This document shows, piece by piece, positions 42,474-50,554 of a stretch of DNA of 64,000 nucleotides (within the stretch, counting starts at the first letter, position 1; every line of letters begins with the position of its first letter). The position numbers and the translations under genes are program-made. Source of the DNA: Solimicrobium sp043758755 (GTDB lineage Bacteria > Pseudomonadota > Gammaproteobacteria > Burkholderiales > Burkholderiaceae_D); the NCBI GenBank assembly GCA_043758755.1, contig JAYVMW010000012.1, positions 124,001 through 188,000 of the forward strand. The letters are read 5' to 3'. The notes under the pieces are model-generated. The model was not told the DNA's origin and did not search any database. It saw only the letters and a list, made by a program, of their open reading frames with translations.

Positions 42474-44276
42474 CTACGGATTGGATGGCGTCTGCGGATT
42501 GCCGGCCGGTTTCAGATACGGCACGCCGAGCAGTTGGCGCACTATCGGTGTGCCCAGACCCAGTACCTGGTTGTAAACCGGCGCAGTGTATTCTGCGCCG
42601 TTAAAGCCGGGTATGTTGTTGCGGAATGCCGGTGCGCCGATATTGTGGGACTGCAGCGATCCCCTCAGGTACAGCAGGTAATTCACGTTGCCCAGCCGGT
42701 GCCCGGTGTTCTGTCTGGCCAGCGCCAGAATTCCGGCAAAATCCGGTGCCGAAACGCTGGTGCCGATCACGCCGTACAGTGCGCCGTCAAAGGCCAGGAT
42801 CGCAGCACTTCGGTCAGCCGCGCAGGTATTAACCAGACCGCCCGGACAGCCACCTTCCATGACCGATACATCCGGTACGGTACGCATGGAATTGGAGCCG
42901 GTTGGCACCAGCCACTGATAGGCCGGCTTGGCAAATATTTTACTCACGCCACCACCCGAGCCCCAATATCCACCGGAAACGGTAACACCATAGCCGTATG
43001 GGTCATACGGAATCTCAGGGTCGCCATAGGCATTTTCACTGACATAGCCGGAATTGAGTCCCTGACCGGTGATGGTCTGCAGGTTGGTGCCGCCAACCCC
43101 CGTCACACTCGGGCTGACCGCCGGGTGTTCAACACCGGCCACGAATGTGGCGCCGGGCAGACCATTAAAATAATCCAGCGTAGGAATAGGCAATCCACCG
43201 CTGTCACCTGAACTGGCAACAAACGTGATGCCCTGCGCATTACCCTGTTTGAAGACCTGTTCGTACGCCTTCAAAATCGGTGTGTAATCGGTGCCGCCGT
43301 TGTAGTAAGCGGTATACCCGTCTTCCGGACCACCGAACGAGGAACTGACGATATCGGCCGAATTGTCACTGACGATCTGCATATAGGCCGCCATGATGGA
43401 ATTGTCGGACAGATCCGGGATGTTATATAACTCGATCACAGCGTCAGGTGCCATGCCGCCGACCTGCTGAATGTCGAGCGACACTTCAAAAGAAGCACCG
43501 CTGCCGGGATCGAAAGGCGCGCCGCCCAGCACCGGTTTGCGGATGATGGTCGGGGTTGGCTTGCCCGAAATGGCAGAGAAGTGTTCGTGGTTGAAGTACA
43601 GCGCCACGTCCGAATCCAGATAGTCGCTCGACATAACGATGGCCACCGTAGCGCCTTTGCCGGTCAGGGTGGGGTAGGCCGGGAAATCATAGGCCTGTTT
43701 CAGGTCGGTAAACCAGTAAGTGCCCCAGGCGGCGTAACGGTTGGTTGGTATTACTCCCATGTTTTTGGAGTGGACATGGCGCTGGGTTACGGTGGAAAAC
43801 GCCGGAATAATGGCACCTTCGTTGCTCAGTTCTGCATTGATCTTCTGTCCGGTGGCAGCGACGATGTGTCCTTTACCGTTCACATTCTGAACCTGCAGGG
43901 CCAGACCGAGTGCGGCGCTGACCGCAGCGGCAGTGCCGCTGACGTGCACACCATGGGCATGTTCGCCCACAATGGTCAGGCCGTTACGCTGCAGATAAGT
44001 CTTGACGCGACCTATGCTGTCCGGGCTTGCGCCAAACCGGCTTTTGAATTGCTGCGGCGTGAGCCATTGCTGATAATTGGGTGAATTGGGGTCTTTGAGG
44101 TCAGCCAGCAACTGGTCCAGTGCCTGGACATTTTGCAGCGGCAGAAAGACATCGAATTCAAGCTGCTGGCCGGACGAGATGGTATTGGCGGTCACTGCGG
44201 CCTGTACCGTCATGCATGCTGCCAGAAATAAACCGATAGAAATGAGTGCGGCAGATAAATGTTTCTTGTTAAACAT
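42474..44276 (-). CDS. secreted S53 family peptidase (sedolisin/kumamolisin type)
   Basis: The 600-aa precursor has a signal peptide (about 1-26), a pro-kumamolisin activation domain (about 30-165, with WLTPQQFKSRFG and HGVHVSGTAAAVSAAL) and the sedolisin catalytic domain. The triad can be read as Glu264 and Asp268 (FEVSLD) with Ser507 (IGTSVSAP), plus oxyanion Asp358 (ASSGDSGG). These enzymes are acid-active endopeptidases released by self-cleavage. AGGAGAAGCAA precedes the ATG. A good sigma-54 promoter match lies 87 bases upstream. It converges on the dehydrogenase relative. Confidence 0.93.
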   Translation of the reverse strand: MFNKKHLSAALISIGLFLAACMTVQAAVTANTISSGQQLEFDVFLPLQNVQALDQLLADLKDPNSPNYQQWLTPQQFKSRFGASPDSIGRVKTYLQRNGLTIVGEHAHGVHVSGTAAAVSAALGLALQVQNVNGKGHIVAATGQKINAELSNEGAIIPAFSTVTQRHVHSKNMGVIPTNRYAAWGTYWFTDLKQAYDFPAYPTLTGKGATVAIVMSSDYLDSDVALYFNHEHFSAISGKPTPTIIRKPVLGGAPFDPGSGASFEVSLDIQQVGGMAPDAVIELYNIPDLSDNSIMAAYMQIVSDNSADIVSSSFGGPEDGYTAYYNGGTDYTPILKAYEQVFKQGNAQGITFVASSGDSGGLPIPTLDYFNGLPGATFVAGVEHPAVSPSVTGVGGTNLQTITGQGLNSGYVSENAYGDPEIPYDPYGYGVTVSGGYWGSGGGVSKIFAKPAYQWLVPTGSNSMRTVPDVSVMEGGCPGGLVNTCAADRSAAILAFDGALYGVIGTSVSAPDFAGILALARQNTGHRLGNVNYLLYLRGSLQSHNIGAPAFRNNIPGFNGAEYTAPVYNQVLGLGTPIVRQLLGVPYLKPAGNPQTPSNP

Positions 44277-44362
44277 TTGCTTCTCCTGAAAAGATATTCC
44301 GGATAGATTGATTGCCCGATCTGAGACTTTTTGGGTGCGCGTGGTCGCGCCCGGATGAGGGC

Positions 44363-44378
44363 AGCAATTTCTGTGCCG
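44363..44378 (-). promoter_or_regulatory. sigma-54 promoter match upstream of the S53 peptidase gene
   Basis: On the minus strand CGGCACAGAAATTGCT matches the -24/-12 consensus TGGCACG-N4-TTGCW at all but two positions, with intact GG and GC spaced by 10 bases. It lies about 87 bases ahead of the S53 start codon. Confidence 0.6.
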
Positions 44379-44382
44379 ATTG

Positions 44383-44402
44383 TGAAAACACCTTAGTTTT
44401 CA
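44383..44402. promoter_or_regulatory. inverted repeat next to the S53 promoter
   Basis: TGAAAAC-ACCTTA-GTTTTCA is a perfect 7-base inverted repeat beginning five bases beyond the -24 element. It could be a regulator site; nothing links it to a known protein. Confidence 0.35.
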
Positions 44403-44522
44403 AGCAATTGAAGCGCTGGCAGTTTTTGACTTCGTCATGGTGTCAATTTTCCCGACAGGTCTTCTGGCTACAAATCCAATTTTGATTTGCATAACCCCTT
44501 GGCCAGGTTTATCAATTGGCTC

Positions 44523-44642
44523 TCAATTACGCTCCCGGTCGATCCTGATCAGTTTGGCCACCTGCGAATCGGCACCTACCGGTTCCACCATCACGACCTT
44601 GGCGACCGGGTTCCGGTGTGCGCTGTTATCACGGTCATTCAT
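44523..44642 (-). CDS. possible 39-residue protein overlapping the end of the PEP-CTERM gene
   Basis: A short frame of 39 codons plus stop starts with ATG at 44642, eight bases before the PEP-CTERM gene ends, and has a strong GGAGG site 4 bases upstream. The product is hydrophilic, charged at both ends (MNDRDNSAHR, then IRIDRERN) with a Val-rich middle AKVVMVEPVG. I do not recognise it. Overlap plus a strong ribosome site suggests translational coupling to the PEP-CTERM gene. No homologue is known to me, so it could still be chance. Confidence 0.45.
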   Translation of the reverse strand: MNDRDNSAHRNPVAKVVMVEPVGADSQVAKLIRIDRERN

Positions 44643-47600
44643 GGGACCTCCAGAGTGCTGATGTTGTCCGACCCAACATGGCAAGCAGGCCGACCAGCAG
44701 CAACAGCAGGCTGGCTGGTTCCGGCACGTTGGAGGCCGACGCCAGTTCAGTTGCAAATCCACGCGCAAATACGGGCGCAGGCGCAGCAAGACCATCTATG
44801 TAGCTGAAATCAAAACCACTGGCGCTGCTGGAGGTCAAACTTTCGGTAATGACCAGGTCCTGTATTCCGACCTGCAGCAACCCCAGATTGATGCTGCTGT
44901 CGTTGAAAAATGCCTGGGCGGAACTTAGGGTATTGAAATCCATATCCAGCAACGCTGTGCCGTTGTCGGTAACGCTCAGGTTTAACTGCTCAAAGCCATT
45001 TTCATAGGACTTTTCATTCAATAATCCCAACAGCAGGTCTTTCTGGCTGCCAAGATAAAAGTTGAACTCGCCACTGGTCACATCGGTGTGGGTTGTGCCA
45101 CCCTGATCTGAAGAACCTTCGACTCCGGTTCCCAGCACCGTGGCTGATTTGAACGCGTTGGCCACCACCGGGCTGCCGCTGAGCAGGCTGTTTACCGTTG
45201 CCGCATCAGGCCCGCCATTGATTTTGGAAAAGGGTCCCGTGTCGTTTTCGACACCCGGAAGCTGGTAACTGTTTCCGCCATAATTGGCGCGGGTTTCTGC
45301 ACTGGCCGTGCGGCCTGCAATGACCGGTGCCGAGGCATAAGCGGTGACGCTCGAATTGAAGCCGCTCGTTGCCGTGCTGCGGGCCAGCGCCAGCCCGCCC
45401 GAACCACTGGCGCTCGCATTGGCGCTATTGCTGCCTTTGCCAACGCCATTGGATTGGGCCAGCGCCAGCGCAGCACCGCCATTTGATTCGGCGCTGGCAT
45501 CGGCATGACTGTGACCATTGGTTTGTGTGGTGCCAGCCAGTGCCACTGCACTGACACCGCCGGCACCGCCGCTGGCATTGGCACTGGACTGGGCATAATT
45601 CAGTGACGTTAAGTTACTGAACGCAGAAGCACCACCGCTCAGACCGGTTCCGGCACTGCCGGTGGACCCGCCCGTACCGCCAGTGGCGTTGCTGCTGCCG
45701 GTAAGGTTGCCGGCGCTATTGACAGTCAGACTGGTCTCGGCAAACCCGCCGGCACCGGCGCTGCCGCTACCGGTGTTGCCGCCTGCACCGCCGTTGGCGC
45801 TGACCGACAGATTCAGGCTGGCCGCCAGAGAGTTCGGCAGGAACAGTATGGATGCCGCATTACCCCCATTACCGGCAACGCCGGTGTCGGTTCGGCCACC
45901 GGCACCGCCTTGCGTACTCTGAGACAGTTTCAGCGTTCCCGTGGTTGTGCCGCTGACGGCGTCGACCGCGACCGTACTGGCACCGTTGCCGCCACGCGCG
46001 CCGGCATTGCCATAGCCGCCAAAGCCGCCATACTGGGAGGTGCTGACCGTCACACTGCCGCTGCCGGAACTGCCGCTGGCACTGGCGGTGGCCGTGCCAC
46101 CGTCGGCACCTCTGTGTCCTGTTCCGTAGGCGCCGCCACCGGTTCCGCCACTCACCGAAGCGCCGGTTAATACCGCATTGTTGCCGGTCGTGACACCACT
46201 GGCATGGCCAACTGCCGTACCGGCAGCACCGCCATTGCCTGCCGAATTGGCACCTCCCGCGCCGCCGTAGGCATAACTGTTGGCGCGCAGCGGATGCGCT
46301 CCGGTCGCGTTCAGGTTGGCAAGTGCGTCTCCGCCGCTACCGGCAGCGCCGGTTCCATTGACAGCGCCGCCAAGGCCGCCGCTGGCCTGACTGGACAGAA
46401 CCATGTTGTTTGCAGACAGATTGGTAAAAATCAGACTGGAATCGCCCTTGCCACCATTGCCTGCGCTGGCGCCGGCCGCACTACCACCGGCGCCGCCTGT
46501 TGCGGTCTGAAACAGGTCAAGCGAACCGCTGGTCGAACCGCTGGCTGCATTACTGAGAAACGAGTCGGCACCCTTGCCGCCATCAGCGAGGCTATTGCCA
46601 TTACCACCTTTGCCACCGGTTTGTGTGGCACTGACTAACACATGGCCGCTGCCGCTAAGGCCGCTGGCACTGGCAGTCGCAGCGCCACCGGATGCGCCGC
46701 TGTGCCCGGTTCCGGAACCGGATCCACCTGTTCCGCCGGTCGCCACAGACGTAATGTTCACACCGTTGCTTCCAGTTGATGGTGTGTAGCCATTGGCAAT
46801 GGAAGTGGCCATACCGGCAGCACCGCCATTGCCTTGCGCGCTGGCACCGCCCGTGCCGCCATGAGCCGCACTGTTACCAGTCAGCGCTCCGCCTGCGAGT
46901 GCAGTCAGATCGGAAAATGCATTTCCGCCGGCGCCGGGCGTTCCTGCTCCCGTGGCCGAGCCGGCATTACCTCCGCTGGCCAGACTGAACAAGGTAAGCT
47001 GGCTCGCAGACAGACTTCCCCAGTTCAGGCTGGACTGGCCATAGCCGCCCTGACCGGCAATCCCGCCTTCGCTGCTGCCGCCGTGACCACCAGTCACAGA
47101 CCGAGACAGTGAAAAAGCACCGCTGGTTGAACCACTGGCGTTATTGTTTGCGTACGCGTTGGCACCATTGCCACCATTGGCCCCGCTATTTCCATGGCCA
47201 CCGTTGCCGCCAATTTGTGACGTACTCAGAGTGACATTGCCGCTGCCGGAACTGCCGCTGGCAAAGGCGGTTGCGCTGCCACCACTGGCGCCGCTGTATC
47301 CGGCTCCGTATCCGGATCCACCGTTACCGCCTGTCGATACCGAGACAGCGTTGGCAGCGTTGTTGCCGCCGGTATTGGCACTGGCGTTCGCATTAGCGTC
47401 ACCACCCGTTGCTCCTGACGCACCGGAGCCCTGGATTGTTGCGGTCCCGGCATGGCCCGGAATGCCCGAGTTCCCGCCCGTACCGCCGGTGGCGCTGGCG
47501 CTGGCAGAGGCATCCAGCAAAGTCAGTGGGCCGGTGGTTGCGGTGGCGTTGGCGATCCCACCCGCGCCACCTGCGCCCGCATTACCGCCATTGTGAGTGA

Positions 47601-47907
47601 GGTTGCCAGACCCGCCATTACCCCCGTTACCGCCATTGCCGCCGGTGGCGCTGGCCGTGTTGGACTGGTCTGTAATTGAGCCAGCAACTGCGTTGGCGCT
47701 GCCGCCCGGACTGCCGGCGCTGGCGTTGCCACCAGCGCCTGTGCCATTTGTGCCATGGTTGCCGTTGGTACCAATCACCGTATCTGTTGCTGCATAGCCA
47801 GAGCTGGAAACCAGACACAGCAGCACAACGGCAGCGCTCACGGTCGCTTTCAATGACGCGTGGCGGTTGGTGATCCTGAAATTGTCGGGAATTAAAAGTA
47901 ATGCCAT
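44635..47907 (-). CDS. giant Gly/Ala/Ser-rich PEP-CTERM sorting domain protein
   Basis: The 1090-aa precursor has a signal peptide (about 20-40). About 750 residues of Gly-Gly-rich repeats follow, then a globular region (about 880-1055) and the PEP-CTERM anchor: VPEPAS, a hydrophobic helix LLLLLVGLLAML and a basic end GRTTSALWRSHE. Exosortase enzymes cut at such anchors, so the protein should be delivered to the outer surface or extracellular matrix. Three long repeats of about 197 residues occupy about 188-385, 386-581 and 582-777. The ATG has a strong GGAGGTGG site. A sigma-54 promoter match lies upstream. Confidence 0.92.
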   Translation of the reverse strand: MALLLIPDNFRITNRHASLKATVSAAVVLLCLVSSSGYAATDTVIGTNGNHGTNGTGAGGNASAGSPGGSANAVAGSITDQSNTASATGGNGGNGGNGGSGNLTHNGGNAGAGGAGGIANATATTGPLTLLDASASASATGGTGGNSGIPGHAGTATIQGSGASGATGGDANANASANTGGNNAANAVSVSTGGNGGSGYGAGYSGASGGSATAFASGSSGSGNVTLSTSQIGGNGGHGNSGANGGNGANAYANNNASGSTSGAFSLSRSVTGGHGGSSEGGIAGQGGYGQSSLNWGSLSASQLTLFSLASGGNAGSATGAGTPGAGGNAFSDLTALAGGALTGNSAAHGGTGGASAQGNGGAAGMATSIANGYTPSTGSNGVNITSVATGGTGGSGSGTGHSGASGGAATASASGLSGSGHVLVSATQTGGKGGNGNSLADGGKGADSFLSNAASGSTSGSLDLFQTATGGAGGSAAGASAGNGGKGDSSLIFTNLSANNMVLSSQASGGLGGAVNGTGAAGSGGDALANLNATGAHPLRANSYAYGGAGGANSAGNGGAAGTAVGHASGVTTGNNAVLTGASVSGGTGGGAYGTGHRGADGGTATASASGSSGSGSVTVSTSQYGGFGGYGNAGARGGNGASTVAVDAVSGTTTGTLKLSQSTQGGAGGRTDTGVAGNGGNAASILFLPNSLAASLNLSVSANGGAGGNTGSGSAGAGGFAETSLTVNSAGNLTGSSNATGGTGGSTGSAGTGLSGGASAFSNLTSLNYAQSSANASGGAGGVSAVALAGTTQTNGHSHADASAESNGGAALALAQSNGVGKGSNSANASASGSGGLALARSTATSGFNSSVTAYASAPVIAGRTASAETRANYGGNSYQLPGVENDTGPFSKINGGPDAATVNSLLSGSPVVANAFKSATVLGTGVEGSSDQGGTTHTDVTSGEFNFYLGSQKDLLLGLLNEKSYENGFEQLNLSVTDNGTALLDMDFNTLSSAQAFFNDSSINLGLLQVGIQDLVITESLTSSSASGFDFSYIDGLAAPAPVFARGFATELASASNVPEPASLLLLLVGLLAMLGRTTSALWRSHE
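45577..47346 (-). repeat. three tandem about 590-base coding repeats in the PEP-CTERM gene
   Basis: At the protein level, units beginning SVSTGGNGGSG, TSVATGGTGGSG and ASVSGGTGGGA follow each other about 197 residues apart (DNA about 46753-47346, 46165-46752 and 45577-46164). Each then has G-S-S-G-S-G, a TSQxGG-type strand, ASGSTSG, a Leu-rich non-Gly strand block and an AGNGGAAG-type loop. Unit edges are approximate and the copies have diverged. Confidence 0.75.
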
Positions 47908-48036
47908 GATGCCACCTCCGCTGTGCGCTCAGGGTGAAAAGGGCATTCGGTGCGATCCGGTGACAAGGCAATCAGCACATCGTCAGGGCGCAGAGAATTT
48001 GAAAAAATTACAGATAAAACGTAACTTCTTCAAATA

Positions 48037-48052
48037 AGCAAAAATCTTGCCA
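48037..48052 (-). promoter_or_regulatory. sigma-54 promoter match upstream of the PEP-CTERM gene
   Basis: On the minus strand TGGCAAGATTTTTGCT differs from the consensus TGGCACG-N4-TTGCW at one position. It lies about 130 bases ahead of the PEP-CTERM ATG, in a 284-base gap that holds no other gene I can see. Confidence 0.7.
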
Positions 48053-48076
48053 ATTTAAATTAACTTTTTAAAAACA

Positions 48077-48096
48077 AGTGATTGCAAAAAGTCACT
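48077..48096. promoter_or_regulatory. inverted repeat upstream of the PEP-CTERM sigma-54 promoter
   Basis: AGTGA-N10-TCACT lies about 25-45 bases beyond the -24 element. Sigma-54 promoters need an upstream activator, and some PEP-CTERM systems are known to use the PrsK-PrsR pair, so this is a candidate activator site. The match to any known motif is not established. Confidence 0.35.
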
Positions 48097-48191
48097 AATC
48101 CATTCATTTAAATTTGTAAAAAAAATCGACAGTCCAGTTTTTGCCACAACCGGATTTCGGCGAAAGGCCCGGCATTCCGAACTGCTCATAG

Positions 48192-48527
48192 TTACGAACC
48201 GGCTGCATTTGGTTGGCAACAACTCGAGAAATTAAAGAGTGGTGTGTTGTCCGCCTCTTTGCATTTTGACCACAATAATACTCCAGCAATAATTGCAAAT
48301 ATCGCAGTCAGTACATGTGCCGAGAGCACGCTCGCTATCACAGCTGCAGCTGCTATCAGACGAAAAAAATTACCCTCTGAGAAAATTTGATCGGTTTTCT
48401 GACAGAACCGTTGCAGAAAAGTTGGCCGGGGAGGAGTTGCCTGTAACGGCACCCTCTGGTTCGCAGGTTCATCAGTGACTCCAACGTTAGCGGTTGTCAA
48501 AGATTGGTTCAAGTCAATGGTTTGCAT
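48192..48527 (-). CDS. small Cys-tailed membrane protein, unknown function (1 of 3)
   Basis: This 111-aa protein is not recognised. A hydrophilic, Gln/Thr/Pro-rich N-terminus (about 1-50, MQTIDLNQSLTTANVG) leads to two hydrophobic helices (about 57-86) and a short tail with three Cys, KCKEADNTPLFNFSSCCQ. The ATG at 48527 follows GAGGTGA; a GTG three codons earlier is possible. It lies in an AT-richer patch with two further genes of similar layout and no homology I can name. Confidence 0.6.
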   Translation of the reverse strand: MQTIDLNQSLTTANVGVTDEPANQRVPLQATPPRPTFLQRFCQKTDQIFSEGNFFRLIAAAAVIASVLSAHVLTAIFAIIAGVLLWSKCKEADNTPLFNFSSCCQPNAAGS

Positions 48528-48634
48528 ATTGTTCACCTCGTTAAATTAAGTTTATTTATGAGTCTGCGCAGCCGAAATCAATCGGCAATGCAAAATAGCT
48601 TGAAGTGTCGAAGTTTTGTCGGCATTTCGTTTAT

Positions 48635-48669
48635 TTTTTGCGTCAATACGTAGAGTATTGACGCAAAAA
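48635..48669. repeat. perfect 15-base inverted repeat between two small membrane protein genes
   Basis: TTTTTGCGTCAATAC (48635-48649) and GTATTGACGCAAAAA (48655-48669) are exact complements around a 5-base loop GTAGA. The arms themselves end in T and A runs, so after the stem both strands continue with A-rich DNA and it is not a standard terminator. Confidence 0.7.
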
Positions 48670-48761
48670 TAATAACCAAAATCTGATCCCGTTAAGTCAA
48701 TTTTTAGCTTCGACACGTTCCGCAGCAAATGCTGCTGGGGTCAGTCAGATTAACCTAATCA

Positions 48762-49178
48762 TCAGCACCTCAAATGACCATAATTCGCCAGGCAACCCAA
48801 CGTTGCCACGATCCCTGTTATTGCGAGATACTTAAACATGTTTGTGCAACATCCTTCAGTTCGATTGAAATTACTGCTTGAGATGCGAAGCAATCTGTAA
48901 GTACCAAGCATTGATAAAATCAAAATTCCAGCACCAGCTGTTATGTCAATCGTGTCTGCACCGTGGGTCGCAATCAATGCAATCCCTGTACCTGAGATAT
49001 AGCCATTAAACCCAAAGATCATGCTCAAATCTGGACTGAATTGTTGCACATGACTTAACTGGTTTAACCGGTCTGGTCCCGGCATCTGAATTGCATGGTC
49101 CAATGATTCTGATTCTGCTTCATTGGGCCTGGGAGAAAGGGTGAGTCGAGTCATTTCGTGATTTTGTATTCCATTCAT
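48762..49178 (-). CDS. small Cys-tailed membrane protein, unknown function (2 of 3)
   Basis: The 138-aa protein has a hydrophilic N-terminus with Pro/Glu/Ser residues (about 1-50), a Gly/Ala-rich hydrophobic stretch at about 53-92 and a second helix at about 115-130. Cysteines occur in EGCCTNMF and at the very end, HLRC. There is no signal peptide. AAGGTGACAAA precedes the ATG. Its layout matches the genes on either side, although the sequences have diverged beyond clear similarity. Confidence 0.6.
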   Translation of the reverse strand: MNGIQNHEMTRLTLSPRPNEAESESLDHAIQMPGPDRLNQLSHVQQFSPDLSMIFGFNGYISGTGIALIATHGADTIDITAGAGILILSMLGTYRLLRISSSNFNRTEGCCTNMFKYLAITGIVATLGCLANYGHLRC

Positions 49179-49196
49179 TTTGTCACCTTAGTAGTA

Positions 49197-49619
49197 TTAG
49201 GCACAAAAAGAGACCGCGCCGACCGTCGCACCAAAACCAATTACCTTGAACGCCGTACCACAAATGTTCAAACATCCCGTTATCCCGTTGCATGCAGAGT
49301 AAGCAGCGTATAGAGATCCAATAGTGCCCAGCGCAGCAAGAGAATAGCCGCCTGACATCCTGGATGCGTCACTTGCCAACAGGCCTACTGACAAACCCAC
49401 GCCAATTATAAATCCGCAGATTCCAATAGAAATTACCGGATGTGAAGAAACCAAGTTGGAAGCCGGGCCTTGTAATGAAGCATGTTGAAGGACGTTTTGA
49501 TCTGGTGGTTGTTGTAGTGCAAAGTACTGATGGTTGTGAACATGAATAGAGCCCGCAGTTCCAGTTTCACTGAGAAGTGTTACTGTGTTCGTTTGATCGG
49601 CAGTAGGGATTGTTAGCAT
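49197..49619 (-). CDS. small Cys-tailed membrane protein, unknown function (3 of 3)
   Basis: The 140-aa protein (from ATG 49619; another ATG at 49634 adds five residues) has a hydrophilic N-terminus with Thr/Gln/His (about 1-60). Two or three Gly-rich hydrophobic stretches (about 65-140) follow, with NGITGCLNICGTAF and a final Cys-Ala. It is 18 bases ahead of the second gene, so the two share a transcript. Function unknown; no signal peptide. Confidence 0.6.
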   Translation of the reverse strand: MLTIPTADQTNTVTLLSETGTAGSIHVHNHQYFALQQPPDQNVLQHASLQGPASNLVSSHPVISIGICGFIIGVGLSVGLLASDASRMSGGYSLAALGTIGSLYAAYSACNGITGCLNICGTAFKVIGFGATVGAVSFCA

Positions 49620-49639
49620 ATTTGATTCTTTCATTGTTA

Positions 49640-49654
49640 CGTATCCGTGATACG
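49640..49654. promoter_or_regulatory. short palindrome upstream of the small membrane protein genes
   Basis: CGTATC-CGT-GATACG is a perfect 6-base inverted repeat 20 bases ahead of the 49619 start codon, where an operator or leader hairpin could act. Confidence 0.3.
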
Positions 49655-49758
49655 AATGGCAACATTAAGCGATCTTAATATTTGAGGAAACAAGAGATTT
49701 CACGTAGAACGCAACGCACAACTATGTGGCAGAGGTTTAACTACACCCCAGAGGAGTT

Positions 49759-50553
49759 TCAGTAATACAGCTCTTTCGCTCCCTTGTATTCCTGCAGCGA
49801 ATTCCCCCCATCTACCACAATCATTTGCCCGGTCAGATAGCTGCAGCCGGCACTGGCCAGAAATTTCACCACTTCGGCAACTTCGTCGGCGAGTCCGGGA
49901 CGGCCCACCGGCGTGTGCGCGCCTGCCGCCAGTTCTTCGGCAAAACTGGACGGCGTGGCAATCCAGCCCGGCGCAACCGCATTGACCATGATGTTATGCG
50001 CGGCGACTTCATGGGCCAGCGCGCGGGTCAGGCCGACCATGCCGGCTTTGGCGGCGCTGTATCCGGCAGCACCCGGTACGGTCACCAGTGGCCCGGTTAC
50101 TGAAGCGATGTTGACGATGCGACCATAGTTCTGCGCCAGCATCACCGGCAGCACGGCGCGGGTGACATGAAAACAGGTGTGCAGGTTCAGATCGATGTCA
50201 CGCTGCCATGCGGCGAAACTGGTCAGGTGCATCAGCGGCCCGTCACCATTGTCGTCGACACCGCTCTGGACCATGCCGGCGTTATTAATCAGGATGTCGA
50301 TGCGGCCGAAGCGCGCCAGGACGGCGGCGATCAGTGCGGCAGCCTGGTCTTCTTTGGTCAGGTCGGCAATAAAACTGAAATGGGTATTCAGGTTGCCAGC
50401 AGCGCCGAGTTCCTGCGCCCGGTCGTGGATACGCGCGGTAGTCGATGTGATGGCAACGCGCACACCGGATTGCGCGAGCAGTCGGGCGCAGGCCATGCCG
50501 ATGCCGTCGGCACTGCCGGCACCGGTGATCAGTGCAACCAGTTCGTCAGACAT
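49759..50553 (-). CDS. short-chain dehydrogenase/reductase
   Basis: The 264-aa protein has the nucleotide motif ALITGAGSADGIGMACA (T-G-x3-G-x-G), the structural INNAGMVQ, Ser in IVNIASVTG and the catalytic Y-x3-K in GYSAAKAGMVGL. The C-terminal YLTGQMIVVDGGNSLQE is typical of FabG-like oxidoreductases. The ATG at 50553 lies one base after the permease stop, so the two are co-transcribed. The substrate may be linked to the permease's cargo, but this is not shown. Confidence 0.9.
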   Translation of the reverse strand: MSDELVALITGAGSADGIGMACARLLAQSGVRVAITSTTARIHDRAQELGAAGNLNTHFSFIADLTKEDQAAALIAAVLARFGRIDILINNAGMVQSGVDDNGDGPLMHLTSFAAWQRDIDLNLHTCFHVTRAVLPVMLAQNYGRIVNIASVTGPLVTVPGAAGYSAAKAGMVGLTRALAHEVAAHNIMVNAVAPGWIATPSSFAEELAAGAHTPVGRPGLADEVAEVVKFLASAGCSYLTGQMIVVDGGNSLQEYKGAKELYY

Positions 50554-50554
50554 G

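Noticed and set aside
42453..43211. Plus-strand frame of 252 codons
   Set aside because: It lies antisense to the S53 peptidase gene, which has its full catalytic set and signal peptide.
44687..47800. Several plus-strand Pro/Leu- or Ala/Gly-rich frames
   Set aside because: They are shadows of the Gly-rich PEP-CTERM gene; their composition is the antisense of GGN codons and none has a ribosome site.
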